DNA of 64,000 bases from Streptomonospora salina (GTDB lineage Bacteria; Actinomycetota; Actinomycetes; Streptosporangiales; Streptosporangiaceae): positions 4,424,501-4,488,500 of the forward strand of contig NZ_JACHLY010000001.1 in assembly GCF_014204715.1 (NCBI RefSeq). Reading direction: 5' to 3'. Below are positions 33,395 through 42,437 of this stretch, piece by piece. The notes under the pieces are model-generated. The model saw nothing but the letters and a program-made list of their open reading frames with translations. It did not search any database and was not told the origin of the DNA. The first letter of the stretch is position 1, and each line of letters begins with the position of its first letter. The translations under genes and the position numbers were made by a program.

Positions 33395-35070
33395 TGCCGA
33401 CCCCGACCGGTAAGAGCACGCGGGCCGAGCGGCAAGCGCAACCGCTGGCGCGTGAGGTGGCCGAGCAGATCGCCGCCGACAAGGGTGTGTGTATCCGGCC
33501 CGTGTCGCTGCGCCGCACCGACATCACCACGGGCCGAACCGAGATCGTGGATGTGCCGTGCAACTCCACATTGGAATCTCGGTGCCCGGCGTGTGCCAAG
33601 CGCAAGCGCTCCATCCGACGCACGCAGTGTGAAGAGGGCTGGCACCTGGTCGAGGAACCGACCGTGACGCCGGAGGAGCCGTCCGATGTTCAGCGGGCGT
33701 GGGTGGAGCGCCGCGCCGTGGTCACCGCACAACGTGACGCGCTGGTGGAGGCAGGCGGGGCCAATCCGGACGAGGTGGCCGCACTGGATCAGGCCATCGC
33801 CGATTTGGACACCGAGATCACCGCGTCCGGCATGCGCGGGTCGGTGTCGCGGGGCTCCTCGTCGGCGACGTCTCGGCGGGTGCGCTCGACCAAGCGGCGC
33901 CAGGACGCGCCGGACCTGCCCAAGCGGCAGATGGCCAAGACCACCCTCGGCCGCACCTACGAGGATCCCGCGACCGGCAGGACCTTCCGGCCGTCGCTGT
34001 TCCTCACGCTGACCTGCGACACCTACGGGCGGGTGCGCTCCGACGGGACGCCGGTGGATCCCTCGACGTATGACTACCGGCGGGCGGCTCGGGATGCGCT
34101 GCACTTCTCCAAGTTGGTGGATCGCTTCGTGCAGAACCTGCGCCGCGTGGCCGGGTTCGATGTCCAGTACTTCGCGACCGTGGAGCCGCAGCGCCGGTTG
34201 GCGCCGCATCTGCACATGGCGACGAGGGGCACCATTCCGCGTGCGGAGCTGCGGCAGATCGCGGCGGCCACCTATCACCAGGTGTGGTGGCCTGCGGCCG
34301 ACGAGGCGGTCTATGCGGGGGAGTCTCTGCCGGTCTTCGACGAGGCGACCGGGAACTACGTGGATCCGGTCACGGGTGAGGTGCTGCCGACCTGGGGTGA
34401 GGCGCTGGACGCGCTCGATGCCGATCCGAACGCCGAACCGATGCACGTCGTCCGGTTCGGGCCGCAGGTCGACGCGAAGGGCGTGGTGGCCGGCACCGAG
34501 GACGCCGACCGGTGCGTGCGCTACCTGGCGAAGTACCTCACCAAGGACATCGCCGAATGCCACGCCGTGGAGACCGACGCGCAGGCGCGCCACGTAGAAC
34601 GCCTCGTGGAAGCGCTGCGGTTCGAACCCTGCTCGCCGCGCTGCGCGAACTGGCTCCGCTATGGCGTGCAACCGGACGGGGCCAAGGCGGGGATGCGTCC
34701 TGGCTTCTGCCGCTCCAAAGCACACCGGCGCGAACACCTCGGCTACGCCGGGCGGCGGGTTCTGGTCTCGCGCAAGTGGTCGGGCAAGACCGTGGCCGAT
34801 CACAAGGCGGACCGGCTGCGCTGGGTCCTCGACGCCTTGGGCGTGGATCCCGACGCCGACCCCGACGAGGGCCAGGGCGACAACGCCGCTCCCGCGCTCG
34901 CCTCGGTCTCCTCCGGCGATCACGCCTGGGAGCTGGCACGGCCGACCGATCCCGACGTCCCGCCCCGCGAACACCGCCTCCTGCGCGCGGTCGGCGAAGC
35001 GCTCAAACGCCGCGCCCAGCTCGACCACGCACGGGAAACCGATCTTTCGGCAACGGGGAAGGCGGCGTGA
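33394..35070 (+). CDS. Rolling-circle replication initiator (RepSA-like)
   Basis: 558 aa. A Cys cluster (CPACAKRKRSIRRTQC) near residue 65 is a likely zinc site. Rolling-circle Rep motifs follow: SLFLTLTCDTYGRV (motif I), HLHMATRGTIPR (HxH metal motif II), and RCVRYLAKYLTKDI, with the Tyr/Lys pattern of the catalytic motif III. In AICEs, RepSA-type proteins replicate the excised circle. The frame overlaps tra and xis by one base each. Confidence 0.88.
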   Translation: MPTPTGKSTRAERQAQPLAREVAEQIAADKGVCIRPVSLRRTDITTGRTEIVDVPCNSTLESRCPACAKRKRSIRRTQCEEGWHLVEEPTVTPEEPSDVQRAWVERRAVVTAQRDALVEAGGANPDEVAALDQAIADLDTEITASGMRGSVSRGSSSATSRRVRSTKRRQDAPDLPKRQMAKTTLGRTYEDPATGRTFRPSLFLTLTCDTYGRVRSDGTPVDPSTYDYRRAARDALHFSKLVDRFVQNLRRVAGFDVQYFATVEPQRRLAPHLHMATRGTIPRAELRQIAAATYHQVWWPAADEAVYAGESLPVFDEATGNYVDPVTGEVLPTWGEALDALDADPNAEPMHVVRFGPQVDAKGVVAGTEDADRCVRYLAKYLTKDIAECHAVETDAQARHVERLVEALRFEPCSPRCANWLRYGVQPDGAKAGMRPGFCRSKAHRREHLGYAGRRVLVSRKWSGKTVADHKADRLRWVLDALGVDPDADPDEGQGDNAAPALASVSSGDHAWELARPTDPDVPPREHRLLRAVGEALKRRAQLDHARETDLSATGKAA

Positions 35071-35294
35071 TGGCCGGTAAGAGTTCTCGTCCCTCGGGTC
35101 GGCTGCTGACCGTGGCGCAGGCGGCCGAACGGCTCAACACCAGTGAGCGCTACCCGCGCCGCCTGATCGAGGAGCGGCGCATCACCTTCGTCAAGCTCGG
35201 CCGCCACGTCCGTATCCCGGAATCGGCGCTGGACGAGTTCATCGCGGCCGGAGTCGTGGAGCCGGTCAAGCTCGGACTGAGGAGGGCCGCGTAA
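35070..35294 (+). CDS. xis: Excisionase (MerR-like helix-turn-helix)
   Basis: 74 aa from ATG 35070, overlapping the rep stop (TGATG). The core LLTVAQAAERLNTSERYPRR followed by IEERRITFVKLGRHVRIPES is the winged-helix excisionase (Xis) family that bends att DNA and favours Int-mediated excision. The stop overlaps the int start (TAATG). Confidence 0.88.
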   Translation: MAGKSSRPSGRLLTVAQAAERLNTSERYPRRLIEERRITFVKLGRHVRIPESALDEFIAAGVVEPVKLGLRRAA

Positions 35295-36496
35295 TGGCGG
35301 GCGGTAAGAAGCGATCTTTCGGCAACGTGCGCCAACTGGCGTCGGGGCGGTTCCAGGCACGCTACCGGGGGCCGGACGGCCGTCTCCGGAACGCGTCGAT
35401 GACGTTCGCGACCAAGAAGGCGGCGGAGCGCTGGCTGACGCTCAAAGAGGCCGAGATCGTCCAGGGCGAGTGGTTCGACCCCGATGCCGGGTCGGTCCAC
35501 TTCGCCGAGTACGCCGAGCAGTGGGTGGAGGAACGGGACCTGGCGCCGCGCTCGGCGGACCTCTACCGGAGTCTCCTCCGACTCCACCTGAACCCGACGT
35601 TCGGGGACATCCTGGTGAAGGACATCAAGGAGTCGCATGTCCGCGCGTGGCGGTCCTCGCGCCGCAAGTCCAAGGTGGGAAAGTCCACCGTGGCCAAGGC
35701 GTACCGGCTCCTGCGGGCCGTCATGAACACGGCCGTCCGGGACAAGCTGATCCGTGAGAACCCGTGCCAGCTTGAGGGCGCGGGCCAGGAGGAGAGTGAG
35801 GAGCGCCCGGCCCTGTCCGTGGCCGAGGTGTACAAGCTCGCCGACGCCGTTCCGCCGCGCTACCGGGCGCTCGTGCTCCTGGCCGCGTTCGGCAGTCTGC
35901 GATGGGGTGAGGCGGTCGGGCTCCGCCGGCGGTTCCTCGACCTCGACGCGCGCACGGTCACCGTGCGTGAGGTCGCCTACGAACTCGGGGGAGTGCGGTT
36001 CGGGCCGCCCAAGTCCAAGGCGAGCCGCCGCACGGTGCAGTTGCCCGGCCTGATCGCGGACGACCTCCGGGCGCACCTGGACGCCTTCGCCAACCCCGGA
36101 CCGGACGGTCTGGTCTTCGTGGGGGAGCGGGGGAACCCTCTTCGGCGCGCGAACTTCTCGCAGTACTGGCAGCGGGCGCGGGCCTCCACGGGGCTGCCGG
36201 GCGTGCGCTTCCACGATCTTCGGCACGCGGGCAACACCTTCGCCGCCGAAGCGGGGGCCTCGCTGCGGGAACTCATGACCAGGATGGGCCACTCCAGTAC
36301 GCGGGCGGCGCTGATCTACCTGCACGCACGCGACGACCGTGCCCGCGAGTTGGCGGACAGCCTCGGCGAGCGGGCCGCGCGCGAACTGGCCGCCTCCACC
36401 GAGTTCGAAGATCGGCCTGACGAGGATCCCGGCGAGACCGACGAGGACGGTCCGGGCTCCCCGACCTCCGACGGATCCGGCGGTCCCGGCCGCTGA
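35294..36496 (+). CDS. int: Tyrosine-recombinase integrase
   Basis: 400 aa. An N-terminal arm/core-binding domain (to ~165; FAEYAEQWVEERDLAPRSAD) leads into the catalytic domain with the R-H-R-H-Y set: Arg203 (SLRWGEAVGLRR), His307 and Arg310 (FHDLRHAGNTFA), His333 (RMGHSSTRAALIYLHA) and the nucleophile Tyr342. All key residues are present, so it should be active. The C-terminus is acidic and Pro/Gly-rich. It is the last gene of the backbone operon and faces the tRNA-Gly attachment site. Confidence 0.95.
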   Translation: MAGGKKRSFGNVRQLASGRFQARYRGPDGRLRNASMTFATKKAAERWLTLKEAEIVQGEWFDPDAGSVHFAEYAEQWVEERDLAPRSADLYRSLLRLHLNPTFGDILVKDIKESHVRAWRSSRRKSKVGKSTVAKAYRLLRAVMNTAVRDKLIRENPCQLEGAGQEESEERPALSVAEVYKLADAVPPRYRALVLLAAFGSLRWGEAVGLRRRFLDLDARTVTVREVAYELGGVRFGPPKSKASRRTVQLPGLIADDLRAHLDAFANPGPDGLVFVGERGNPLRRANFSQYWQRARASTGLPGVRFHDLRHAGNTFAAEAGASLRELMTRMGHSSTRAALIYLHARDDRARELADSLGERAARELAASTEFEDRPDEDPGETDEDGPGSPTSDGSGGPGR

Positions 36497-36510
36497 GGGC
36501 CGATCACCGC

Positions 36511-36530
36511 TGTGGCACGTGTGTGGCACG
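36511..36530. repeat. Direct repeat TGTGGCACG x2, candidate integrase arm sites
   Basis: TGTGGCACG occurs at 36511-36519 and 36522-36530, 11 bp apart (about one helical turn), between int and the tRNA-Gly gene, where arm-type Int binding sites of attP would be expected. Confidence 0.5.
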
Positions 36531-36558
36531 GCGACCGCGCAAGCACTCTCTACGACCG

Positions 36559-36597
36559 AGGGCCAGGCCCGCCGGGTGTCCCGGCCGACCTGGCCCT
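36559..36597. terminator. Nested hairpin after int
   Basis: Outer arms AGGGCCAGG (36559-36567) and CCTGGCCCT (36589-36597), with an inner stem GCCGGG / CCCGGC at 36571-36585. Probably terminates the AICE operon and isolates tRNA-Gly, transcribed from the other side. Confidence 0.55.
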
Positions 36598-36605
36598 TCG
36601 GCTTA

Positions 36606-36679
36606 TGGAGCGGGCGACGGGAATCGAACCCGCATGGCCAGCTTGGAAGGCTGGAGTTCTACCATTGAACTACGCCCGC
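36606..36679 (-). tRNA. tRNA-Gly (anticodon UCC), CCA encoded; AICE attachment site
   Basis: Read on the minus strand it starts GCGGGCGTAGTTCAATGG and ends with a CGCCCGC acceptor arm, discriminator T and encoded CCA. The anticodon loop CTTCCAA gives UCC. T-loop GGTTCGATTCC is canonical. The 3' half faces the integrase gene, so recombination probably occurs in this half and the gene is reconstituted at the right junction. Confidence 0.95.
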
Positions 36680-36797
36680 ATGGCGTCAGCGCCCCGGAGT
36701 TTCCTCTAGACTCGTGAAGCCGACGGAGACCAGACTACAGTCTTCGCAGCGCGGGTTGTGCCAGTTTTTTCTCGGACGGCACCCGGCGCGAGGTTCA

Positions 36798-36872
36798 CGG
36801 GGAGTAGCGCAGCTTGGTTAGCGCGCATGCTTTGGGAGCATGAGGCCGCGGGTTCGAATCCCGCCTCCCCGA
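36798..36872 (+). tRNA. tRNA-Pro (anticodon UGG)
   Basis: CGGGGAG acceptor arm pairs with CTCCCCG at the 3' end; D-arm GCGCAGCTTGGTTAGCGC; anticodon loop TTTGGGA in stem CATGC/GCATG gives UGG; T-arm GCGGGTTCGAATCCCGC. No CCA is encoded. It lies about 230 bp upstream of tig. Confidence 0.95.
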
Positions 36873-37101
36873 CGACAAGACTCGTGGCGCCGGGCGTGTG
36901 CCGTGTTCGCCGTGAGGGGCCCTCTGACTGCCCTAGACTTGGCACGATCAGCAGGAAAACGTCAAAGCCAGTCCCAGGCCCCGCAGCTCGGTGCCACCGC
37001 CTGCGCCGGCCTGCCGGTACGTCAGTCCGGTGGTCGGGGAGAGTGCGCCCTGCGTGCCGGGTCGTCCCGGAAAACTGCCGGAAATCTAGGAGTACCGCCC
37101 C

Positions 37102-38547
37102 GTGAAGACCGATGTCGAGGAGCTCAGCCCGACCCGGGTCAAGCTGACCGTCGAGGTTCCGTTCGAGGAACTTGAGCATGCCTTCGACGTGACCTACAAG
37201 TCGCTCGCCAAGCAGGTGCGCATCAAGGGCTTCCGCCCTGGGAAGGCGCCCGCTCGGCTGATCGATCGGCACGTCGGGCGCGGAGCGGTGATCAGCGAAG
37301 CGGTGAACCACGCCGTCCCGGAGCTGTACAACGAGGCCATCCAGAAGGAGGAGATCTTCGCGCTCGGCCAGCCCGACGTGGAGGTCACCAAGCTGGAGGA
37401 CAACGAGGAGCTCGCCTTCACGGCCGAGGTCGACGTCCGGCCCAAGTTCGAGGTGCCCGACTACGAGGGCATGCAGGTCACGGCCGATGACGCCGAGGCC
37501 ACCGAGGACCAGGTCGAGGAGCAGGTCGGCAACCTGCGCGAGCGGTTCTCCACCCTCGTCGGCGCCGGTCGGCCGGCCCAGCAGGGCGACCACGTCTCGA
37601 TCGACCTCTCCGCCGCCGTCGACGGCGAGCAGCTGGAGGACGTGCAGACCAGCGGCCTCTCCTACGAGGTGGGAACCAACACCATCCTCGAAGGCCTCGA
37701 CGACGCCATCGAGGGCCTGTCCGAAGGCGAGTCGACCACCTTCACCACGAACCTGGTGGGCGGCGAGCACGAGGGCCGCGAGGCCGATGTCACCGTCACG
37801 GTGCACAGCGTGAAGGTCAAGGAGCTGCCCGAGCTCGACGACGAGTTCGCGCAGATGGCCAGCGAGTTCGACACCATGGAGGAGCTGCGCGCCGACGTCC
37901 GCTCGCGCATGGCGCAGGTCCGCCGCATGCAGCAGCTCAACCAGGCGCGCGACCGCACCCTGGAGAAGCTCGTCGAGTCCGTCGACGCTCCGCTTCCCGA
38001 CTCCGTGGTCGAGGAGGAGGTCGGCCGCCGTCGCCAGAGCCTGGAGCAGCAGCTCTCCCAGAGCGGGCTGACGAAGGAGTCCTACCTGGAGTCCCAGGGC
38101 CAGTCCGAGGAGGAGTTCGAGGAGGAGCTCAAGCAGGGCGCCACCTCGGCGGTCAAGGCCGGGTTCATCCTGGACCAGATCGCCATCGACGAGGAGCTCT
38201 CCGCCGGCAACGACGAGCTGACCCAGTACGTCGTGGAGCAGGCCCAGCAGATGGGCGTGTCGCCCGACCAGCTCGCCAACCACCTCGTCGAGTCGAACCA
38301 GATCCAGACGGCCTACACCGAGGTCGTGCGCGCCAAGGCGCTGGACCTGGTGATGGAGAAGGCCACCGTCACCGACGAGTCGGGCAACGTGGTCGAGAAG
38401 GAGAGCGCCGACGAGGCCGGTGGCGCCGAGGCCGCCGTCGACGCCGAGGCCGCCGCCGCGGAGGGGGCCGAGGAGCTGGAGGCCGAGGCCGACAGCCCCG
38501 AGGTCCGCGACTCCGCCGAGAGCGGTGCCGAGGCCGGGCGCTCGTAG
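37102..38547 (+). CDS. tig: Trigger factor
   Basis: 481 aa from GTG 37102, with AGGAG 9 nt upstream. The ribosome-bound chaperone and prolyl isomerase has an N-terminal ribosome-binding domain with the signature VRIKGFRPGKAPARLIDRH, a central FKBP-like domain (QQGDHVSIDLSAAVDGEQLE, GLSYEVGTNTILEGLDDAIE) and a helical C-terminal domain. The Ala/Glu-rich C-terminal extension (from ~430) is common in actinobacteria. It precedes the clpP genes, as usual. Confidence 0.96.
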   Translation: MKTDVEELSPTRVKLTVEVPFEELEHAFDVTYKSLAKQVRIKGFRPGKAPARLIDRHVGRGAVISEAVNHAVPELYNEAIQKEEIFALGQPDVEVTKLEDNEELAFTAEVDVRPKFEVPDYEGMQVTADDAEATEDQVEEQVGNLRERFSTLVGAGRPAQQGDHVSIDLSAAVDGEQLEDVQTSGLSYEVGTNTILEGLDDAIEGLSEGESTTFTTNLVGGEHEGREADVTVTVHSVKVKELPELDDEFAQMASEFDTMEELRADVRSRMAQVRRMQQLNQARDRTLEKLVESVDAPLPDSVVEEEVGRRRQSLEQQLSQSGLTKESYLESQGQSEEEFEEELKQGATSAVKAGFILDQIAIDEELSAGNDELTQYVVEQAQQMGVSPDQLANHLVESNQIQTAYTEVVRAKALDLVMEKATVTDESGNVVEKESADEAGGAEAAVDAEAAAAEGAEELEAEADSPEVRDSAESGAEAGRS

Positions 38548-38573
38548 CGGCCGCGCCGCTTTCATCCGTCCAG

Positions 38574-38614
38574 CGAGCCCCGCGCCGCGCCCGACCGGGC
38601 CGACGCGGGGCTCG
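38574..38614 (+). terminator. 11-bp hairpin after tig
   Basis: CGAGCCCCGCG (38574-38584) pairs with CGCGGGGCTCG (38604-38614), followed by TTCG. Placed 27 bp past the tig stop, so clpP1 should have its own promoter in 38615-38755. Confidence 0.6.
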
Positions 38615-38755
38615 TTCGCTCAATGCAACCGCAAGGCAGGCGCCGCGGTACCTGCGCTCAAAGCGAACAGGCCCGCCATACGTGCGAGTCGAGCCGCTGC
38701 GGGCGTTAGTGTCGCAGGCGTCGCAACCGTTTCGAGTCCGGAGCAGGTGACGAGA

Positions 38756-39376
38756 GTGCCGCCGACCTTCAATGAGTCCCAGGGAATCGACGCCCGTACG
38801 CCCGAGTCGCCTATTCCCTCGATGTACGAGCAGACGTCCCAGCGCCTGCTGCGCCAGCGCATCGTCTTCCTCGGCCAGCAGGTCGACGACGACATCGCCA
38901 ATCGCATCGTGGGCGAGTTGCTGCTGCTGTCCGCCGAGGACCGCCAGCGCGACATCAACCTTTACATCAACTCGCCCGGCGGTTCGGTGACCGCCGGTAT
39001 GGCCATCTACGACGTCATGCAGTACATCCCCAACGACGTCCGCACCGTGGGGATGGGGATGGCGGCGTCCATGGGCCAACTGCTGCTGTGCGCCGGCGCG
39101 CCCGGCAAGCGCTACTCGCTGCCGCACACGCGCGTCCTGATGCACCAGCCCTCCGGCGGAATCGGGGGCACCGCCTCCGACATCCGCATCCTGGCCGACC
39201 AGCTGCTGTACGTGAAGCGGATGTTCCTGGAGCGCGTCGCGCTGCACACCGGCCAGGCCAAGGAGCAGATCGAGAAGGACGCCGACCGGGACCGCTGGTT
39301 CACCGCCCAAGAGGCCAAGGACTACGGCTTCATCGACGAGGTGCTCGAAGGCACCCTCGACGTCGTCGGCGACTAG
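38756..39376 (+). CDS. clpP1: ATP-dependent Clp protease proteolytic subunit 1
   Basis: 206 aa from GTG 38756; GTG 38747 and ATG 38822 ([13 protein letters not shown]) are alternatives, the last giving the most conserved N-terminus after propeptide removal. Serine protease subunit of the ClpP1P2 tetradecamer. Catalytic Ser is in [13 protein letters not shown], His in [13 protein letters not shown] and Asp in the following helix-turn region; [16 protein letters not shown] is the oxyanion segment. It pairs with clpP2, 61 bp downstream. Confidence 0.95.
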   Translation: MPPTFNESQGIDARTPESPIPSMYEQTSQRLLRQRIVFLGQQVDDDIANRIVGELLLLSAEDRQRDINLYINSPGGSVTAGMAIYDVMQYIPNDVRTVGMGMAASMGQLLLCAGAPGKRYSLPHTRVLMHQPSGGIGGTASDIRILADQLLYVKRMFLERVALHTGQAKEQIEKDADRDRWFTAQEAKDYGFIDEVLEGTLDVVGD

Positions 39377-39437
39377 TCGCAGGCCGGGTGAACCGCGACC
39401 CAATCGTGTGGACCGCTGCACTGTGGAAGGCCAGAAC

Positions 39438-40097
39438 ATGACCGAGTACAACCCCAGCCCCTACGGCGGCGGCATGGCTCCGTCGAGCCCGCAGAGCCGC
39501 TACATCCTGCCGTCTTACGTCGAGCGCACGTCGTACGGTGTCAAGGAGATGAACCCCTACAACAAGCTCTTCGAAGAGCGGATCATCTTCGTAGGGGTGC
39601 AGATCGACGACGTCTCCGCCAACGACATCATGGCGCAGCTCATCACGCTTGAGCAGATCGACGCCGACCGCGACATCCAGATGTACATCAATTCCCCGGG
39701 CGGCTCGTTCACCGCGCTGATGGCCATCTACGACACGATGCAGTTCGTGCGCCCGGACATCCAGACGGTGTGCATCGGCCAGGCCGCCTCCGCGGCGGCC
39801 GTGCTGCTGGCCGGCGGCACCGAAGGCAAGCGCGGCTGCCTGCCCAACGCGCGCGTGCTGATCCACCAGCCCGCGGCCGAGGGCACGCACGGCCAGGCCA
39901 GCGACATCGAGATCCAGGCGAACGAGATCATGCGCATCCGTGAGCAGATGGAGATGACGCTGGCCAAGCACACCGGCCAGACGCAGGAGCAGGTCTCTCA
40001 GGACATCGAGCGCGACAAGATCCTCACCGCCGAAGGCGCCAAGGACTACGGGATCGTCGACTACGTCCTGCCGTACCGCAAGTCGTCCCAGAAGTAG
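39438..40097 (+). CDS. clpP2: ATP-dependent Clp protease proteolytic subunit 2
   Basis: 219 aa from ATG 39438 with GGAAGG upstream. Second, distinct ClpP subunit of the actinobacterial heteromeric protease. [18 protein letters not shown], the catalytic Ser in [13 protein letters not shown] and His in [11 protein letters not shown] are visible. N-terminus [19 protein letters not shown] is the typical extended ClpP2 leader. Co-transcribed with clpP1. Confidence 0.95.
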   Translation: MTEYNPSPYGGGMAPSSPQSRYILPSYVERTSYGVKEMNPYNKLFEERIIFVGVQIDDVSANDIMAQLITLEQIDADRDIQMYINSPGGSFTALMAIYDTMQFVRPDIQTVCIGQAASAAAVLLAGGTEGKRGCLPNARVLIHQPAAEGTHGQASDIEIQANEIMRIREQMEMTLAKHTGQTQEQVSQDIERDKILTAEGAKDYGIVDYVLPYRKSSQK

Positions 40098-40123
40098 GGG
40101 CCGGCCGGGCCGAGAGCGTCCGG

Positions 40124-40178
40124 GGCGGACCGGCCGCCACACGCCGCGGGAACACGGGTGTGGCGATGCCGGTCCGCC
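40124..40178 (+). terminator. Long two-part hairpin between clpP2 and clpX
   Basis: Outer arms of 11 bp (40124-40134 and 40168-40178) and inner arms of 8 bp (CGCCACAC at 40135, GTGTGGCG at 40158), with a 2-nt bulge. It should separate clpP1P2 from clpX transcription. Confidence 0.6.
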
Positions 40179-40347
40179 GCTTCGCTTAGTCTCGGGGGAA
40201 CGACGCACAGATCGCCCCGCCCATCGTCCGCGCGAAGGGCATATCCTGCAGAAGCGGTAGCTTGCTCGAACAGAGGGCACGTCATCGCTTTCGCGGCGCC
40301 GCCGGGTGGCCGATGACGGGGTGGCCTACGTTTTAAGGAGTGGCTGG

Positions 40348-41628
40348 GTGGCACGCATCGGCGACGGTGGAGACCTGCTGAAGTGCTCGTTCTGCGGGAA
40401 GAGCCAGAAGCAGGTGAAAAAGCTCATTGCCGGCCCCGGCGTCTACATCTGCGACGAGTGCATCGATCTGTGCAACGAGATCATCGAGGAGGAGCTGGCC
40501 GACTCCCCCGAGGTGAAGTGGGACAGCCTGCCCAAGCCGCGGGAGATCTACGAGTTCCTCGACTCCTACGTCATCGGCCAGGAGCAGGCCAAGAAGGCGC
40601 TGTCGGTTGCGGTCTACAACCACTACAAGCGCGTGCAGTCCGAGGGGGACCGCCCGCGCGACGAGGACGTCGAGATCGCCAAGTCCAACATCCTGCTTCT
40701 GGGGCCCACCGGATCGGGTAAGACGCTGCTCGCCCAGACGCTGGCCAAGATCCTCAACGTCCCCTTCGCCATCGCCGACGCCACCGCGCTGACCGAAGCC
40801 GGCTACGTGGGCGAGGACGTCGAGAACATCCTGCTCAAGCTGATCCAGGCCGCGGACTACGACGTCAAGAAGGCCGAGACCGGCATCATCTACATCGACG
40901 AGGTCGACAAGGTCGCGCGCAAGAGCGAGAACCCGTCGATCACGCGCGACGTCTCCGGCGAAGGCGTGCAACAGGCCCTGCTGAAGATACTGGAGGGGAC
41001 GACCGCCAGTGTGCCGCCCCAGGGCGGGCGCAAGCACCCCCACCAGGAATTCATCCAGATCGACACCACCAACGTGCTGTTCATCTGCGGCGGCGCGTTC
41101 GCCGGCCTGGAGAAGTTCGTCGAGTCCCGTGTCGGCAAGCAGGGGATGGGGTTCAACGCGGCGCTGCGTTCGTCGCCCACGACGGACGAGAACACCGCCG
41201 ACCAGTTCACCGACGTCATGCCCGAGGATCTCCTCAAGTTCGGATTGATCCCGGAGTTCGTGGGCCGGCTCCCGGTCATCACCAGCGTGCACAACCTGGA
41301 CCGCCAGGCGCTGATCCGCATCCTGACCGAGCCGCGCAACGCGCTGGTCAAGCAGTACGAGCGGCTCTTCGAGCTCGACAACGTCGAGCTGCAGTTCAGC
41401 GACGACGCGCTCGACGCCATCGCCGAGCAGGGCATCATCCGGGGCACGGGGGCGCGCGGACTGCGCGCCATCATCGAAGAGGTGCTGCTGTCGGTGATGT
41501 ACGAGGTGCCCAGCCGCGAGGACGTCGGCCAGGTCATCATCACCCGCGAGGCGGTGCTGGAGCACGTGAATCCGACCATCGTGCCGCGTACCAACCGGGG
41601 GCCCGACCGCGAGGAGAAGAGCGCCTGA
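40348..41628 (+). CDS. clpX: ATP-dependent Clp protease ATP-binding subunit ClpX
   Basis: 426 aa from GTG 40348; AAGGAG lies 7 nt upstream, and the frame upstream to 40306 is not ClpX-like. Zinc-binding domain CSFCGKSQ with CDECIDLC at residues ~11-38; AAA+ domain with Walker [17 protein letters not shown], Walker [16 protein letters not shown] and sensor region GGAFAGLEK. ClpX unfolds substrates and feeds them to ClpP1P2. Conserved order tig-clpP1-clpP2-clpX supports the call. Confidence 0.97.
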   Translation: MARIGDGGDLLKCSFCGKSQKQVKKLIAGPGVYICDECIDLCNEIIEEELADSPEVKWDSLPKPREIYEFLDSYVIGQEQAKKALSVAVYNHYKRVQSEGDRPRDEDVEIAKSNILLLGPTGSGKTLLAQTLAKILNVPFAIADATALTEAGYVGEDVENILLKLIQAADYDVKKAETGIIYIDEVDKVARKSENPSITRDVSGEGVQQALLKILEGTTASVPPQGGRKHPHQEFIQIDTTNVLFICGGAFAGLEKFVESRVGKQGMGFNAALRSSPTTDENTADQFTDVMPEDLLKFGLIPEFVGRLPVITSVHNLDRQALIRILTEPRNALVKQYERLFELDNVELQFSDDALDAIAEQGIIRGTGARGLRAIIEEVLLSVMYEVPSREDVGQVIITREAVLEHVNPTIVPRTNRGPDREEKSA

Positions 41629-41650
41629 GCGGCGCCGTTCCGATGCACTG

Positions 41651-41686
41651 CGGCGGGCGGGTTCCCTGAGGGGAGCCCGCCCGCCG
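41651..41686. terminator. Hairpin between convergent clpX and the DUF305 gene
   Basis: CGGCGGGCGGG (41651-41661) pairs with CCCGCCCGCCG (41676-41686), followed by TTCGTCC. Lies 23 bp after the clpX stop and can serve both directions. Confidence 0.65.
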
Positions 41687-41738
41687 TTCGTCCGGGGCGG
41701 GGAGCGGGCGGTGCGGTGCGCGGCTCCGGCTCGCGGGC

Positions 41739-42437
41739 TCAGCCGTCGAGTACCTGGTCCATGCGGTCGATGTCGGCGGTCTGTTCGGCGACGACGTCGT
41801 CGGCCATCCGCAGAACCACCGGGTCCTCGCCTTCGAGCGCGGCCTCCTCGGCCATGGTGACGGCGCCTTCGTGGTGGGTGGTCATGAGGTCGACGAACAT
41901 GGTGTCGAACTCGGCGCCCTCGGCCTGTTCCAGCGCGTCCAGCTCCTCGCGGTCGGCCATGCCGGCCATGTCGTCGTGGTCGACCTGGACCGGGCAGCCG
42001 CCCGCGCCGTCCTCGCCGCCGCCGTGGCCGCTCCCCGGGAAGCAGGCCCCGGAATCGGGGGCGTCCTCGCCGGAGCCGTAGACGTTGTCGTCCAGCCACG
42101 CCTCCATCGCCTCGATCTCGGGTTCCTGCGCGGATGCGATGCGGTCGGCGATCTTGCCCAGATCGGAGTCGGCCATACGGTCGTCGGCGAGGTCCGTCAT
42201 GACCAGCGCCTGCTTGTGGTGCCCGATCATCGCCACGATGTACCGGATGTCGGCCTTGTTGTGCTCCAATCCTTCAGCGGCAGCGTCCAGCTGCTGCTGC
42301 GAGGCCGGCGACGCGGATTCGCCGGGTGCTCCCGGCGCGAGGACGGGCGGACCGTCGGCGGACTGCTCTGTGCCGGTGCAGGCGGTGAGCGCCGCCAGCG
42401 CTACGGCGGCTGCGGCCGCCGGGAACCGGTTCCGCAC
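41739..42437 (-). CDS. DUF305 lipoprotein
   Basis: 232 aa from GTG 42437, with AAGGAG 5 nt upstream. A lipoprotein signal is visible (FPAAAAAVALAALTAC, lipobox LTAC, Cys20), so it is exported and lipid-anchored. Two DUF305 modules follow, each with the His/Met-rich pattern: IRYIVAMIGHHKQALVMTDL and FVDLMTTHHEGAVTMAEEAA. DUF305 proteins are often linked to copper or other metals; the role here is inferred only. The middle has a Gly/Cys-containing linker. Confidence 0.85.
   Translation of the reverse strand: MRNRFPAAAAAVALAALTACTGTEQSADGPPVLAPGAPGESASPASQQQLDAAAEGLEHNKADIRYIVAMIGHHKQALVMTDLADDRMADSDLGKIADRIASAQEPEIEAMEAWLDDNVYGSGEDAPDSGACFPGSGHGGGEDGAGGCPVQVDHDDMAGMADREELDALEQAEGAEFDTMFVDLMTTHHEGAVTMAEEAALEGEDPVVLRMADDVVAEQTADIDRMDQVLDG

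Larger units (their letters stand above)
25499..36679. mobile_element. AICE (pSAM2-type integrative element) at tRNA-Gly; left end uncertain
   Basis: The backbone order GntR repressor, Pra, small gene, FtsK/TraSA translocase, rolling-circle Rep, Xis and Int (30.3-36.5 kb), ending beside a tRNA gene, is that of actinomycete integrative and conjugative elements. Int is about 110 bp from the tRNA-Gly 3' end, so the right junction lies in 36606-36650. Cargo to the left includes three small genes, an XRE-flavoprotein pair and a Kiwa-like operon with clearly lower GC. The left coordinate given is a guess; no copy of the tRNA 3' end was found by eye. Confidence 0.75.

Noticed and set aside
34512-35069. 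N-terminal extension of the excisionase frame inside rep
   Set aside because: The upstream part is an out-of-frame reading of rep with Arg/Ala/Pro-rich translation; the ATG at 35070 overlapping the rep stop gives the normal 74-aa Xis.
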